DNA from: Chromohalobacter sarecensis | GTDB taxonomy: Bacteria; Pseudomonadota; Gammaproteobacteria; Pseudomonadales; Halomonadaceae | Length of the DNA: 64,000 nucleotides | Direction: 5' to 3' | Assembly: GCF_023061135.1 (NCBI RefSeq) | Contig: NZ_JAKGAN010000007.1 | Coordinates: 1 to 64,000 of the forward strand | Part shown: one piece after another, positions 23,710 to 32,376 of the stretch | How the letters are laid out: each line of letters opens with the position of its first letter | Numbering within the stretch: the first letter of the stretch is position 1 | The notes under the pieces: model-generated | What the model was told of the DNA's origin: nothing | Databases searched by the model: none | The model's input: only the letters and a program-made list of their open reading frames with translations | Program-made: the position numbers and the translations under genes

Positions 23710-25218
23710 ATGAGCATGTTGTTGTCTAAATCGTTGCATACGTCGTTGTCTAAATCGTCATATAAACCGCTTGTCGCCGCCGTGGGCTTGGCCTGCCTGG
23801 CCTTGAGCCCGATGAACGCACTTGCGCAGTCTGGCGAATCGAGTGCCGATACCGCCGCGTCTTCGACAGATGCACCCGAGGCGCCGACGCAAGAGACCGC
23901 TGCGTCGACCGAGCCTGCGACCACGCAGCCATCAGATGCGCCACCGCCGTTCCTGGCGGTCGATGAGGTGTCGAACAGCGAGGAACTCATCCAGCGCTTT
24001 CTTGAGAAGCGGGGCTGGCAGCAGGGGCCGCACGCCAGCAACCCTGCGGGCGGCAATATGGTGGTGGCGACGGAAAGCATTCCGGCGGACCCGTCGACCA
24101 TTGAGTTTAGCCAGGCGCGCTTGATCGCCACGGAAGAAGCCTTCCTCAAGGCGATGGGCGAACTGGTCTCGCAGGATGCGGTGAACGTCGGCAAGACCAT
24201 GGCGGACCGCTTCATGAAGGATGGACTGCCCGAGGAGGTTAAGGACACCACCGGCCTGGGTGCGTTGGGCGAGGCCGTGGCCAGCCGCCTGGCCGAGAGC
24301 TCGGTTCAGGCGCTCAACAAGGTCATCGAAGAATTGGGTGGCGACCCCAGCCAGTTGCCCCAGCTCAATATCGCCGAGCGCAAGCAGCTACTGTATGACG
24401 AATTCGTGACCTCCACGACCTGGCAGGCGATGGGCCAGTTGTCCGGCGTCGGCGTGTTCGGGCTGGTGGAAGAAACCGGTGGCGACGGCCCGGTGAATAA
24501 CGGCTCGGTGAGCATCGTTGTGGTGCAGTCGCCGCGCTTCAGCGAGCTCGGCCGTCAGTTGCGTAATGGCAGCGGGGCGCCGGCGCGGGCGTTGCCGGTG
24601 TCCTCGGTGATGGAAGACTTGCGCCCCATGCTGGATGAGGGAACCCCGATGCTGGGGATGTTCGGCGTGCAGCCGGTCGTCGAGGAAGGGCGTTTTGGGT
24701 TGATGTCGTTCGGCATGAGCGCACCGGCGCTGGTGCGCGGCAGCATGGAGGAATACGAAATCAACGCCGAGATGGAAGCGGCGCGCCAGAGCGCCAAGCT
24801 GATGGCGGACGGTTGGCTGGCGCAGTTCGCGACGATGACGGTGCAGGGCCAGAAGGAAACCAGCAAGCGCAAGCTGCGCGAGCAGGTGCGTGAAACGCGT
24901 GGCGACGGCACCTCGCGCATTCTGACTCAAGAGGGCATCGGCCGCATGGTGCGTAATGTCATGCGCTCCGAGTCGCAGGCCAATCTGAAGGGCGTGCAGA
25001 CCATCGGCCAATGGAACGCGACCGATCCGGTCACCGGGCATCCGTATCTGGGTTACGTCAAGTATTGGTCACCGGGGACGGCCGCCAACGCCGAAGCTCG
25101 CATGGAGGCGCTCGCCAATCCTGATGAAGGCGGTGCTGCGTCTACCTCTTCCGGGGCGTCCGATAGTCAGGCGACACCGGAAAGCTCGCGTTCCACTGGT
25201 TCGTTCGGGGAATGGTAA
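23710..25218 (+). CDS. Secreted protein of unknown function in the LpoB/FlgT-like cluster
   Basis: From the ATG at 23710 the product has 502 residues with a signal peptide (VAAVGLACLALSPMNALA), then a low-complexity Ala, Ser, Thr and Pro-rich region (about 38-80). The folded part (about 85-460) begins EELIQRFLEKRGWQQG and includes long helices. The C-terminus is again Ser and Ala-rich. I do not recognise a characterised family. It is followed directly by the FlgT-like gene, whose start overlaps its stop by one base, so the two are coupled and probably act in the same periplasmic structure. Confidence 0.72.
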   Translation: MSMLLSKSLHTSLSKSSYKPLVAAVGLACLALSPMNALAQSGESSADTAASSTDAPEAPTQETAASTEPATTQPSDAPPPFLAVDEVSNSEELIQRFLEKRGWQQGPHASNPAGGNMVVATESIPADPSTIEFSQARLIATEEAFLKAMGELVSQDAVNVGKTMADRFMKDGLPEEVKDTTGLGALGEAVASRLAESSVQALNKVIEELGGDPSQLPQLNIAERKQLLYDEFVTSTTWQAMGQLSGVGVFGLVEETGGDGPVNNGSVSIVVVQSPRFSELGRQLRNGSGAPARALPVSSVMEDLRPMLDEGTPMLGMFGVQPVVEEGRFGLMSFGMSAPALVRGSMEEYEINAEMEAARQSAKLMADGWLAQFATMTVQGQKETSKRKLREQVRETRGDGTSRILTQEGIGRMVRNVMRSESQANLKGVQTIGQWNATDPVTGHPYLGYVKYWSPGTAANAEARMEALANPDEGGAASTSSGASDSQATPESSRSTGSFGEW

Positions 25219-26519
25219 TGGCGCAAGGTCGGGGAGCCATGTGGCGACTGTTGTTGCTGATGATCGGCGGTGCGCTGGCGTGGGCCATGCTCGCCGCGCC
25301 GGCCTGGGGCGGCGTCGAGATGCGCCAGGTCGAGGCCAAGGCGACGGGTGCCACGCGTGACGAGGCGATTTTCAATGCCCTGGGCGAGGCTGTGCGTCAG
25401 GTGCACGGTGCCAAAGTCGACGCCAGCCGCGAGATTCGGCGCTCCATGCAGCGTACCTCGGTGCGTGATGAGCAGGGGCATTCCACAACCGTTGAGCAGT
25501 CATCGCGCTATGACAGCGGCACCCGGGTGGAGAGCCAGGGGCTAATCAGCGGCTATGAGGTGCTGGGCGTGTCGTCGGCAATGGGCGGCGGCCAATTGGT
25601 GCATCTGCGCGTGAAGGTGCCGGTGTATCGCGCGCCCGGTTCGGCGGCGCAATCCAATCGCCAGCGCCTGGCGGTCTATCCGGTAGAAGTGGACGCGCGC
25701 CGCCTGCAAGTGGCCGGCGAGCGTCTGGCGCCGGGAGACGCGTCGCGGCGACTGACGCAGTCCCTGGTGCGGGCCTTCGTCGGCTCGCGTCGATTCTCCG
25801 TGCTCGATCGCGACATGCGCGATGCCATCGACGCCGAGCAGCACTTCGTGGCGTCGGGAAAAGTGCCGCTGGCGCAGAAGGCCATGCTGGGGCGCAATCT
25901 GGGGGCGGATTATCTGGTCACGAGCCGCCTGACGGGCATGGACATGGCGCTCGCGTCTGTGACCAATCCCATCTCCGGGGAGCGCTCCCAAGAAGCCACT
26001 GGCGCCGCAACGCTGGAAGCACGCGTCGTCGTGCCGGCGACGGGGCAGGTCATGTGGAGCGAGACGCTCAATGTCTCGCTGGATGATCTGGGTGTCGCGT
26101 CGAGCTCGGGGGATTTCACCCAGCAGGTGTTCGATGCGCTGGGGAGCGAGCTGACGTTCCGCGCCTTGAATGTGATTTATCCGCTACGGGTCGTGGAAAG
26201 CAGCGGCGATGAGATCGTGCTCAACCAGGGCGGCGCGATCGTCAAGGCCGGGCAACGCTTCGGCGTGTTCGATATCGGCAAGCGTTACACCGACCCCTAC
26301 CACGGCGAAAGCCTGGGCCCGCGCGAGAACTGGACTGCAGACGTCGAGATCACGCGTGTCACAGACAAGATCGCGCACGCCCGTGTCATCAAGGGCCAGG
26401 TCGAGGGCGACGGCCAAGTGCTACGCCGCACCGCCTCGGCGCAGGAAGCCCGAGAAGGGCAGCGCGCGGCCCAGCGCGGCACGCGTGAGAACGTATGCCT
26501 GCCGATGGACCCATGCTGA
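25218..26519 (+). CDS. FlgT/CsgG-like periplasmic protein
   Basis: The 433-residue product has a signal peptide (WRLLLLMIGGALAWAMLA). Three parts follow: an N-terminal domain (about 33-135) with ATRDEAIFNALGEAVRQVHG; a CsgG/TolB-N-like middle (about 145-310) with VGSRRFSVLDRDMRD and LGADYLVTSRLTGMDM; and a C-terminal beta domain (about 320-415) with IVLNQGGAIVKAGQRFGVFD. This order matches FlgT, the H-ring protein of the Vibrio flagellar basal body. Homology is inferred from domain order and needs a profile search. Possible starts are 25212, 25218 and 25239; 25218 overlaps the preceding stop. Confidence 0.68.
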   Translation: MAQGRGAMWRLLLLMIGGALAWAMLAAPAWGGVEMRQVEAKATGATRDEAIFNALGEAVRQVHGAKVDASREIRRSMQRTSVRDEQGHSTTVEQSSRYDSGTRVESQGLISGYEVLGVSSAMGGGQLVHLRVKVPVYRAPGSAAQSNRQRLAVYPVEVDARRLQVAGERLAPGDASRRLTQSLVRAFVGSRRFSVLDRDMRDAIDAEQHFVASGKVPLAQKAMLGRNLGADYLVTSRLTGMDMALASVTNPISGERSQEATGAATLEARVVVPATGQVMWSETLNVSLDDLGVASSSGDFTQQVFDALGSELTFRALNVIYPLRVVESSGDEIVLNQGGAIVKAGQRFGVFDIGKRYTDPYHGESLGPRENWTADVEITRVTDKIAHARVIKGQVEGDGQVLRRTASAQEAREGQRAAQRGTRENVCLPMDPC

Positions 26520-26556
26520 AGTAAGCGAGCGGGCGATATGCTGCGACGCGTATGGA

Positions 26557-26584
26557 AACCGAGGCGAAATCGCCTCGGTTTTTT
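26557..26584 (+). terminator. Rho-independent terminator of the envelope cluster
   Basis: aaccgaggcg and cgcctcggtt form a perfect 10-bp stem around aaat and are followed by a T run. It lies about 40 bases after the FlgT-like gene. Confidence 0.92.
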
Positions 26585-26840
26585 ATGCCAGGCCATAATG
26601 ATTGTTGTAACGGGGCGCATGAGTTATTCAGTTTGCCTTTTGACACGTGAAACGTTACGCCTTTCACTGGAGATGTTTCACAAAGTGGGAAGCTGACCAA
26701 GTGGATTGTGAGCAGTATCACGACAAGAAGACCAAGCGGTAGAGCGGCCTGTGTCCTCGGGGCGTCATGATGCACAGTCCCGAAAAAACAGGTGACGATG
26801 CCTGATACTAACGGCAGTAACTGAATATGAGGTTTATGCC
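26585..26840. other. Intergenic region before orphan higA
   Basis: A higB toxin gene would be expected just upstream of the higA-like gene. I read all frames and found no HigB-like sequence and no supported open frame here. Confidence 0.45.
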
Positions 26841-27128
26841 ATGTCGATGAAAAACCCTCCGCATCCGGGGAGGATGTTGCGGCGTCGCATCGTTCCTGCC
26901 CTGAATATGAGCGTGACCGAGCTAGCGGAAAAGTTGGGCATGTCTCGCAACTCGGTGTCTCGCGTGTTGAATGAGCATGCTGCCATTTCTCCCGATTTCG
27001 CCGTTCGCCTTGAGTCTGGCGGCCTCGGTGAGGCAGCGCATTGGCTGCGCATGCAGGCCGCTCACGATCTCGCCGAGGCGAAAGCCAAAGAAAAGAACCA
27101 CATTGAGAGATTCGCTCAAACTGCGTAA
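26841..27128 (+). CDS. Orphan HigA-like XRE-family antitoxin
   Basis: The 95-residue protein has the HigA pattern: NPPHPGRMLRRRIVPAL, the helix-turn-helix VTELAEKLGMSRNSVSRVLN and HWLRMQAAHDLAEAKAKE. HigA normally follows the HigB ribonuclease, which is absent here. The gene may be a solitary transcriptional regulator. The start at 26841 is followed by a second ATG at 26847. Confidence 0.82.
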   Translation: MSMKNPPHPGRMLRRRIVPALNMSVTELAEKLGMSRNSVSRVLNEHAAISPDFAVRLESGGLGEAAHWLRMQAAHDLAEAKAKEKNHIERFAQTA

Positions 27129-27292
27129 GTCTCTGCACAGGCCCGAAGCGGGCACTCAAGTGGGCGCGCGAGCGCCTCGCGAAGTGTTGTTGTCAGGTGG
27201 TGGGGTGTCGGTAGCCACGAATGACGCCATTGGCATCCGGCTACACCTTGATGCATCCTTGACCGAACGGACAGCATGAGGTGAAAGACGCG

Positions 27293-28309
27293 ATGACGAC
27301 GAGCGAGACGGCGATGACGGATTGGCTGCGAGCGCTTCCCAAGGCGGAGCTGCACCTGCATATCGAGGGGACGCTGGAGCCGGAGCTGATGTTCGCTCTG
27401 GCCGAGCGTAATAGCGTGACGTTACCGCACGATTCGGTTGAGGCGGTGCGCGCGGCATACGATTTCGAGGATCTGCCGTCCTTCCTCGGTTTGTATTACC
27501 AGGGCATGGGCGTGCTGCACACGCAGGACGATTTCTACGATCTGGCGATGGCGTATTTTGCCCGCGCGCACGAAGACGGCGTGGTGCATGTCGAGCTGTC
27601 GTTCGATCCGCAGGCGCATCTGGTGCGTGGCGTGCCGCTCGAGGCGCCGTTCGAGGGGCTGCTGGCCGCGTGTCGTGATGCTGAGTCGCGCTACGCTATT
27701 TCCTCGGCGTTGATCATGAGCTTTTTGCGCGATCGCGATTCTGCCGAGGCGCTGGAGGTGTTCGAACAGGCGACGCCGTGGCACGCGATGATCGATGCGG
27801 TGGGGCTGGATAGCGCCGAGCGTGACAATCCGCCGGGGCGTTTCGCCGAGGTGTTCGCGCGAGCGCGTGAGATGGGGATTCCCGGTGTGGCGCATGCTGG
27901 AGAAGAAGGGCCCGCCGCTTATATCCGCGAAGCCTGGGAGGTGCTTGAGGTATGCCGCATCGATCATGGCGTGCGCTGCCTGGAAGACCCCGAGCTGGTC
28001 GCGCGGCTGCGCGAAGCCCGCGTGCCGCTGACGGTGTGCCCGCTGTCCAACGTCAAGCTCAAGGTAACCGACACGCTGGCCGAGCATCCGCTGCCCGCCC
28101 TGCGCGAGGCGGGGCTCAACGTTACCCTCAATTCGGATGATCCCGCCTACTTCGGCGGCGGCATGCTGGATAACTATGCCGCCTGCCACACCGCCTTTGA
28201 CTGGACCCGCGACGACTTCATCGACGTGACCCGCAACGCCCTGCAAGCCGCCTTCATGGCTGAAGAAAGGCGCGAGGCGTTATTGGAAAAGCTGCGTGGG
28301 GTTGCTTGA
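27293..28309 (+). CDS. Adenine deaminase (adenosine deaminase family)
   Basis: The 338-residue enzyme has all metal and catalytic residues of the adenosine/adenine deaminase superfamily: the zinc-binding ELHLHIEGTLEPE, HAGEEGP, RIDHGVRCLEDPEL and LNSDDPAYFGG. The HAGEEGPAAYI and SNVKLKV segments fit the Aah1-like adenine deaminase subgroup, which converts adenine to hypoxanthine in purine salvage, better than true adenosine deaminase. The ATG at 27293 follows a GAGGTG site nine bases upstream; a GTG at 27281 is the alternative. It ends two bases from the end of the convergent hipA. Confidence 0.9.
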   Translation: MTTSETAMTDWLRALPKAELHLHIEGTLEPELMFALAERNSVTLPHDSVEAVRAAYDFEDLPSFLGLYYQGMGVLHTQDDFYDLAMAYFARAHEDGVVHVELSFDPQAHLVRGVPLEAPFEGLLAACRDAESRYAISSALIMSFLRDRDSAEALEVFEQATPWHAMIDAVGLDSAERDNPPGRFAEVFARAREMGIPGVAHAGEEGPAAYIREAWEVLEVCRIDHGVRCLEDPELVARLREARVPLTVCPLSNVKLKVTDTLAEHPLPALREAGLNVTLNSDDPAYFGGGMLDNYAACHTAFDWTRDDFIDVTRNALQAAFMAEERREALLEKLRGVA

Positions 28310-28311
28310 AT

Positions 28312-29595
28312 TCAGGGCGGTGAAGGGCAGTTTTGCAGTGCTGTAAGCCCCCAGCTATTGGGTAGCCGTTGCCAGTGGGCGATCAACTTGCGCTTGTGTT
28401 CGGGGTGCATCGGCGCGTCTTGAAGAAGCGCGGGCCATGTTTCCCGAACACGTTGTAGGGTGTCGTCGAGCGCGACACGAATGCCGTGCCAGGGAACGCC
28501 AATATGCTGGCTCCAGGCGCGGAAATCGTCCCACTGCAGGGCGTACCACTGTTTTCGGCCATTGAGATTGAGCGCGATTTCTTGCTCGTTATCGATATAC
28601 GCCTGTGTGAAAACGATGTCGTAGGCGGGCGCGAGCACTGGCAAATCGTCATCCGGATAGAGAAAGCTCCAGTTCTTTAGGTGCGCATCGCCGTTGGCAA
28701 GCAGCAGGTTGATGAGCAGACGGCGGGCGAGTTCCTGGGCGCTGCGCAGGCCATCCTGAGTGAAGCGCGTGAATAGCTTGCCCAACGTTTCGTAATTCGC
28801 GCCGGTGTATTTTTCGTGCGGATATTGCGCCAGCACCTGGGCCATGTCCTCAGCATGTATCCGGTGCGTCGACTGTCTGTCGTAGCGCCGAATTGCGTAA
28901 GCCCACTGTTCATCGGGAAGGGGTAGGTCAGGCAGCGTCTTGAGGGCGGAGAGGGGCACCAGCCGTATTTCAGGTACTTCGACACCTGCGGCTTCGGCCA
29001 GACGCATCGCGGTATATTCATTGGCGGGGACGCTGCGATGGCGTGTGGAAGGAGTCTTGATAATCCAGTCGCCGAGCGTGTCGTGCTGGCCGAGTCGAAA
29101 TGCTCCCTCGCGTTCGTACATCGAGAACTTCATTTGCACGCCTGCCAGTGAGAAACCTTGCCCACGGGAAATCGAGCGGGGGACGGGGGTCACGCTGGTG
29201 CGGTGCTCGAGTACATGGGCGGGTACCTCATCGGCGGGTAGTGGCGTGGCGACGACGGCGCCCGGCAAGTCATAACCGAGCTGAGCGATAAGAGGAAACT
29301 CGTTGTCGGCATGAATCTTCAAGGATCGTGCCAGCCAGTCGCGTAGTGTCCCTTCGGGCAGCATGTTGGAAAAGAATGGATGCAACCGTTGGCGCCGAAT
29401 CCATGGGGAAGCCATGAGACGGTCAGCATGGGGAAAGTCGGGATGCGTTGTCAGCGTCAATGTGGGGCGTTGGGGATCCTCACGAAATGCCGTATCGAAG
29501 GTCATGACGTTACGTCCCCCTTGATAGCCGACCAGGTGACCGACGCGTATGCCGTGCAAGCTGATTTCGAGCACGGAGACAGACTCGTTCTTCAT
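28312..29595 (-). CDS. hipA: HipA-family serine/threonine kinase toxin (second locus)
   Basis: The 427-residue protein is full length. It has an N-terminal subdomain with FSNMLPEGTLRDWLARSL, the loop SLAGVQMKFSMY, and catalytic motifs ANGDAHLKNWSFLY and LAPAYDIVFT. The start overlaps hipB by four bases. It belongs to a different HipA subgroup from the protein at 19993, to which it has little similarity outside motifs. The pair should act as a dormancy-inducing toxin and its antitoxin. Confidence 0.92.
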   Translation of the reverse strand: MKNESVSVLEISLHGIRVGHLVGYQGGRNVMTFDTAFREDPQRPTLTLTTHPDFPHADRLMASPWIRRQRLHPFFSNMLPEGTLRDWLARSLKIHADNEFPLIAQLGYDLPGAVVATPLPADEVPAHVLEHRTSVTPVPRSISRGQGFSLAGVQMKFSMYEREGAFRLGQHDTLGDWIIKTPSTRHRSVPANEYTAMRLAEAAGVEVPEIRLVPLSALKTLPDLPLPDEQWAYAIRRYDRQSTHRIHAEDMAQVLAQYPHEKYTGANYETLGKLFTRFTQDGLRSAQELARRLLINLLLANGDAHLKNWSFLYPDDDLPVLAPAYDIVFTQAYIDNEQEIALNLNGRKQWYALQWDDFRAWSQHIGVPWHGIRVALDDTLQRVRETWPALLQDAPMHPEHKRKLIAHWQRLPNSWGLTALQNCPSPP

Positions 29596-29906
29596 GAGTC
29601 ATGCCCGTGCGATGAACTGTCGGGACCATCCAGCAGGCCTTGCCATGGGTCGGCATCGAGCGGGCGCTCGGTAACGCCACGCTGGCCATCGAGTACCGCC
29701 TGGACGGCATATAACTTGTCCTGGGGGATGAGCATCAATTCGGCATTGAGCCCTGCAGCGACGAGGGTGAGCGAGTCAAGGCGTGGATTGCCGCCGGCTT
29801 CCAGCCGTTGGTATTGCTGACGGCTCATGCCGATGCGTGGCTGCATATCGTGTTGCGTCAGCCCTAGGGCCTGGCGGCGTTGTTTGATCTGATCGTGTAG
29901 TGACAT
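29592..29906 (-). CDS. hipB: HipB-like XRE-family antitoxin
   Basis: From the ATG at 29906 the product has 104 residues with a helix-turn-helix at about 5-60 (ALGLTQHDMQPRIGMSRQQY). A TTG at 29918 would add four residues. Inverted repeats in the promoter region (29922-29985) are the likely operator for autorepression with HipA. Confidence 0.88.
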   Translation of the reverse strand: MSLHDQIKQRRQALGLTQHDMQPRIGMSRQQYQRLEAGGNPRLDSLTLVAAGLNAELMLIPQDKLYAVQAVLDGQRGVTERPLDADPWQGLLDGPDSSSHGHDS

Positions 29907-29921
29907 ATTGCTTGGCAACTC

Positions 29922-29985
29922 ATAAGTTTCATTAAGGTCAATATAGAAACTTATACGTTGCTATACAACCCAAAAAGCAACTTAT
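29922..29985. promoter_or_regulatory. Three related half-sites, probable HipB operator
   Basis: ataagtttc at 29922-29930 and its exact complement gaaacttat at 29946-29954 form an inverted repeat. A third half-site, gcaacttat, is at 29977-29985. They cover the expected hipBA promoter. Confidence 0.65.
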
Positions 29986-30011
29986 TTGATGCTGCTGGCA
30001 TCCACTCGAAC

Positions 30012-30040
30012 GAAAAAAGCCCCGTCCAAAAGAACGGGGC
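30012..30040 (-). terminator. Rho-independent terminator
   Basis: On the minus strand gccccgt pairs with acggggc and is followed by a run of T (the aaaaaa at 30013-30018). It would end transcripts coming from the right, either from the small gene at 30339 or from flgMN. Confidence 0.75.
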
Positions 30041-30147
30041 AAAGCTTTGTACGCAGAGACTAGACTTGGGATGCAGCGTCGTCTCGAGGCATATTCTATC
30101 CTGCCTGGCTGGCTACCTTAGCGCTGAAATGGGGGTATTAACCTACG

Positions 30148-30339
30148 TTAATCTTTGTGTCTGTGCAGGCTATACCGATGCAGACAGCGTGTCGGTGGTT
30201 TGGGCGGGCGTCGTTGGCAATGGCTGAAACGTTCAGGGCCATAATGATGGGGCCTTCGCGCTTGCGTCTGGGATGGTGTGTCGTCGTGCAGGGCAAGGCG
30301 AATCAATAGCAGGCTGAGGGCGACGGCGATGAGGTCCAT
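30148..30339 (-). CDS. Possible small membrane protein
   Basis: This 63-residue frame begins MDLIAVALSLLLIRLALHDD, one possible transmembrane helix, and continues with a basic, His and Arg-rich tail. A GGGAG element lies eight bases before the ATG at 30339, and a terminator on the same strand follows. The tail composition is unusual, so the gene may be spurious or frameshifted. Confidence 0.35.
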   Translation of the reverse strand: MDLIAVALSLLLIRLALHDDTPSQTQARRPHHYGPERFSHCQRRPPKPPTRCLHRYSLHRHKD

Positions 30340-30504
30340 GGCAAGGCTCCCATGAAGGAAACACGCTACGAATTATTCGGTGTTTCCGCGTTGAGCATGC
30401 CGTCAGTATGGTTCATGTCGGTAGATTTCTCATGCCTGCACGCCGGATGTTGAGTAGGGCCGTGACAGTGCCTGAAAGGGAGAGGGGCCACGTGATGTGC
30501 CGTG

Positions 30505-30957
30505 CTATACCCGCGAGCTGATGCGGTTGAGCCCTTTGTGGCGTGAGCGCCCGTCGGCTTCGTACATCGTGCTGCCGGCGGCTTCCTTCAGGAAGTTGAG
30601 CATGCGCTGGTTCTGTTCCATGCGGTTCATGGCCAGCAGGCCGTTGAGGCGGTTGAGCTGACGCGCTTCTTCGCCGGTAGTACGCAGTTGGTGCCAGCTT
30701 TCTTGTCGCTGCGCCTCGGTGGCGGCACGCTCGGCGCCTTGGCGGCTTTCGCCATGACCTTGTTCATGCAGCAGGCGGCGGCGTTCGGCGTCGAGCGTTT
30801 CCAGTTCGGCGGCGACCTGGGATTTCGCCTCGGCGAGGCGTTCCAGCTCGGGACCATCGACCTCGCCCTGAGACAAGGATTGCCGTTCCTCGCGCAGCAA
30901 GGTGACGAAGCGCTGCATGGCGTCGAGTTGGCGATCCAGGGTGTCGGCGAGGGACAT
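30505..30957 (-). CDS. flgN: Flagellar export chaperone FlgN
   Basis: From the ATG at 30957 (AAGGA site upstream) the product has 150 residues, almost entirely helical, with the Gln, Glu and Arg-rich composition of FlgN. FlgN protects the hook-filament junction proteins FlgK and FlgL before export. The C-terminal NRMEQNQRMLNFLKEAAG segment matches the family. It follows flgM by 53 bases on the same strand and should be cotranscribed with it from the sigma-28 promoter. Confidence 0.88.
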   Translation of the reverse strand: MSLADTLDRQLDAMQRFVTLLREERQSLSQGEVDGPELERLAEAKSQVAAELETLDAERRRLLHEQGHGESRQGAERAATEAQRQESWHQLRTTGEEARQLNRLNGLLAMNRMEQNQRMLNFLKEAAGSTMYEADGRSRHKGLNRISSRV

Positions 30958-31010
30958 GGTTCCTTGTTCCTGTATTGATGGCGTTAGTGGCACGTCTACG
31001 GGCCTAGACG

Positions 31011-31301
31011 TTAGCTCTTGGGCGTGTCGCCGAGCAGGTCGCGGACACTGTCGATCAAGCCGTCGGCGATCTTGCCGGTGTCGAGCTCCATCTGGCCGTC
31101 GCTGATGGCCTGGCGGATTTCGTCGACGCGAGCGGTGTCGATGTCCTGGCTGGTGTCGGCTTCATTGCTCTGACTCAGCGTGGTGATGCTTGCTGGCGAA
31201 CCGGCTTGTGCGGTGTCACCTCCACGCGGCGTACGCTGGGCGGCGTCACTCTGTTCACTCTGTGAGGCCTGAGTCGGCGGATGTAGGTTGGAAATTTTCA
31301 C
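31011..31301 (-). CDS. flgM: Anti-sigma-28 factor FlgM
   Basis: The GTG at 31301 with an AAGAGAG site gives a 96-residue protein with a disordered, Gln, Ser and Thr-rich N-terminal half and the sigma-28-binding C-terminal helices (DTARVDEIRQAISDGQMELD, IADGLIDSVRDLL). FlgM holds FliA inactive until the hook is complete and FlgM is exported. Its own sigma-28 promoter lies at 31336-31362, an expected autoregulatory loop. A longer frame to 31346 runs through that promoter and is not used. Confidence 0.92.
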   Translation of the reverse strand: MKISNLHPPTQASQSEQSDAAQRTPRGGDTAQAGSPASITTLSQSNEADTSQDIDTARVDEIRQAISDGQMELDTGKIADGLIDSVRDLLGDTPKS

Positions 31302-31335
31302 AATTGAGCTCTCTTGCAGCGCGGGCTTGTACCCT

Positions 31336-31362
31336 GTATCGGCCACGGTGACAAAAACTGTA
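31336..31362 (-). promoter_or_regulatory. Sigma-28 (FliA) promoter of flgMN
   Basis: On the minus strand the sequence is TACAGTTT, 11 bases, GCCGATAC. Each element has one mismatch to consensus and the spacing is exact. The -10 is 35 bases before the flgM GTG. Confidence 0.82.
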
Positions 31363-31439
31363 GGGCATTGACTGCACCTTTTTGAATGAGGTGAGCCCCT
31401 GCCACGCTGCTGGCATTGTAGCGTCTGTTGACGTGTCTA

Positions 31440-32153
31440 TCAGTAACGGACTGCGAGTCGTCCCCGTGCATCCACCTGGCCTCGAAGCACGTTTCCATCC
31501 GGCATGCGGGCGCGAATCGAGTCGCCCTTGCCGCCATTGTTCAATGCCTCGCCTTCGCGCGTCACCGAAAAGCCCTCGCCGCCGGCGATGAGCGTCACGG
31601 ATTCGCCGCGATGGACGAGATAAGGCTGACGAAGCCTGTCGTCGCGCAATGCCATGCCTTGGGCGAGCCGCTGGGTGACGACTTTGCCGATGGCCTGGCT
31701 GGGGTCGTCTAGCGCGTTACGGGGCCGGCGCGAGACATCGGCGCGTTCCCAGTCGAGCATGTCGGCGCTAAGGCGCTCGCCGCGCTTAATCGCCGTGGAC
31801 GCGACCAAAAAGCGCACGCTGGCGGTGACGGTGGCCTGCACATAGCGCACCCGTTCATCGTTGCTGCACCGTATGCCGACCATGACTCGCCCCTGCGGCA
31901 CGCCTTCGCGAGGTAGAAACGGCTGCGGCGAGCGGCATTCGGGAAGCCGCGAAGTATCGCTCTTAAGCTCGACGCCGACATCGTCTCCCAAAGAGGCGGC
32001 CTGACCCATCAAGAAGTGCCGGGTGGCCTGGGCGATGGGGTCATCCGGTGTAGCCAGCGCGGCGGGCGTTACCGCTAATGCAAGCAGGCCCAGCACGAGC
32101 CTGATTGGGCGCGCGAGGCTGAATGCTTGAATTGCGTTGAGGATGCGCTGCAT
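31440..32153 (-). CDS. flgA: P-ring assembly chaperone FlgA
   Basis: The 237-residue product has a signal peptide (LVLGLLALAVTPAALA) and a C-terminal SAF domain (about 115-235) with VASTAIKRGERLSADMLDWE and RRPRNALDDPSQAIGKVV. FlgA assists FlgI polymerisation in the periplasm. It is divergent from flgB, as in enterobacteria, with 223 bases between the two start codons. No sigma-28 promoter is visible in that gap. Confidence 0.93.
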   Translation of the reverse strand: MQRILNAIQAFSLARPIRLVLGLLALAVTPAALATPDDPIAQATRHFLMGQAASLGDDVGVELKSDTSRLPECRSPQPFLPREGVPQGRVMVGIRCSNDERVRYVQATVTASVRFLVASTAIKRGERLSADMLDWERADVSRRPRNALDDPSQAIGKVVTQRLAQGMALRDDRLRQPYLVHRGESVTLIAGGEGFSVTREGEALNNGGKGDSIRARMPDGNVLRGQVDARGRLAVRY

Positions 32154-32376
32154 TGCCGAAGCCCTTGAGTGAGCTTGAAAGAGTGCTAGGTAAAAACCTA
32201 TGCCACGATTCTAGTGCGAGAGCGCCACAAGCAAAGGTGGAAATGGCGCTCAAATGTCGGCCTGTTTAGTCGTTTGCAGTGACGGCGGTGCGGCTATTCT
32301 GCATCGTGCACATTTCCCCATGTCTAGCGAAGGGGAAACGAACCGCGACACGAACGCGATGACAGGGACACAGGGC

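Noticed and set aside
26585-26840. HigB toxin upstream of higA
   Set aside because: Translation of this stretch in the relevant frames shows stop codons and no HigB motifs.
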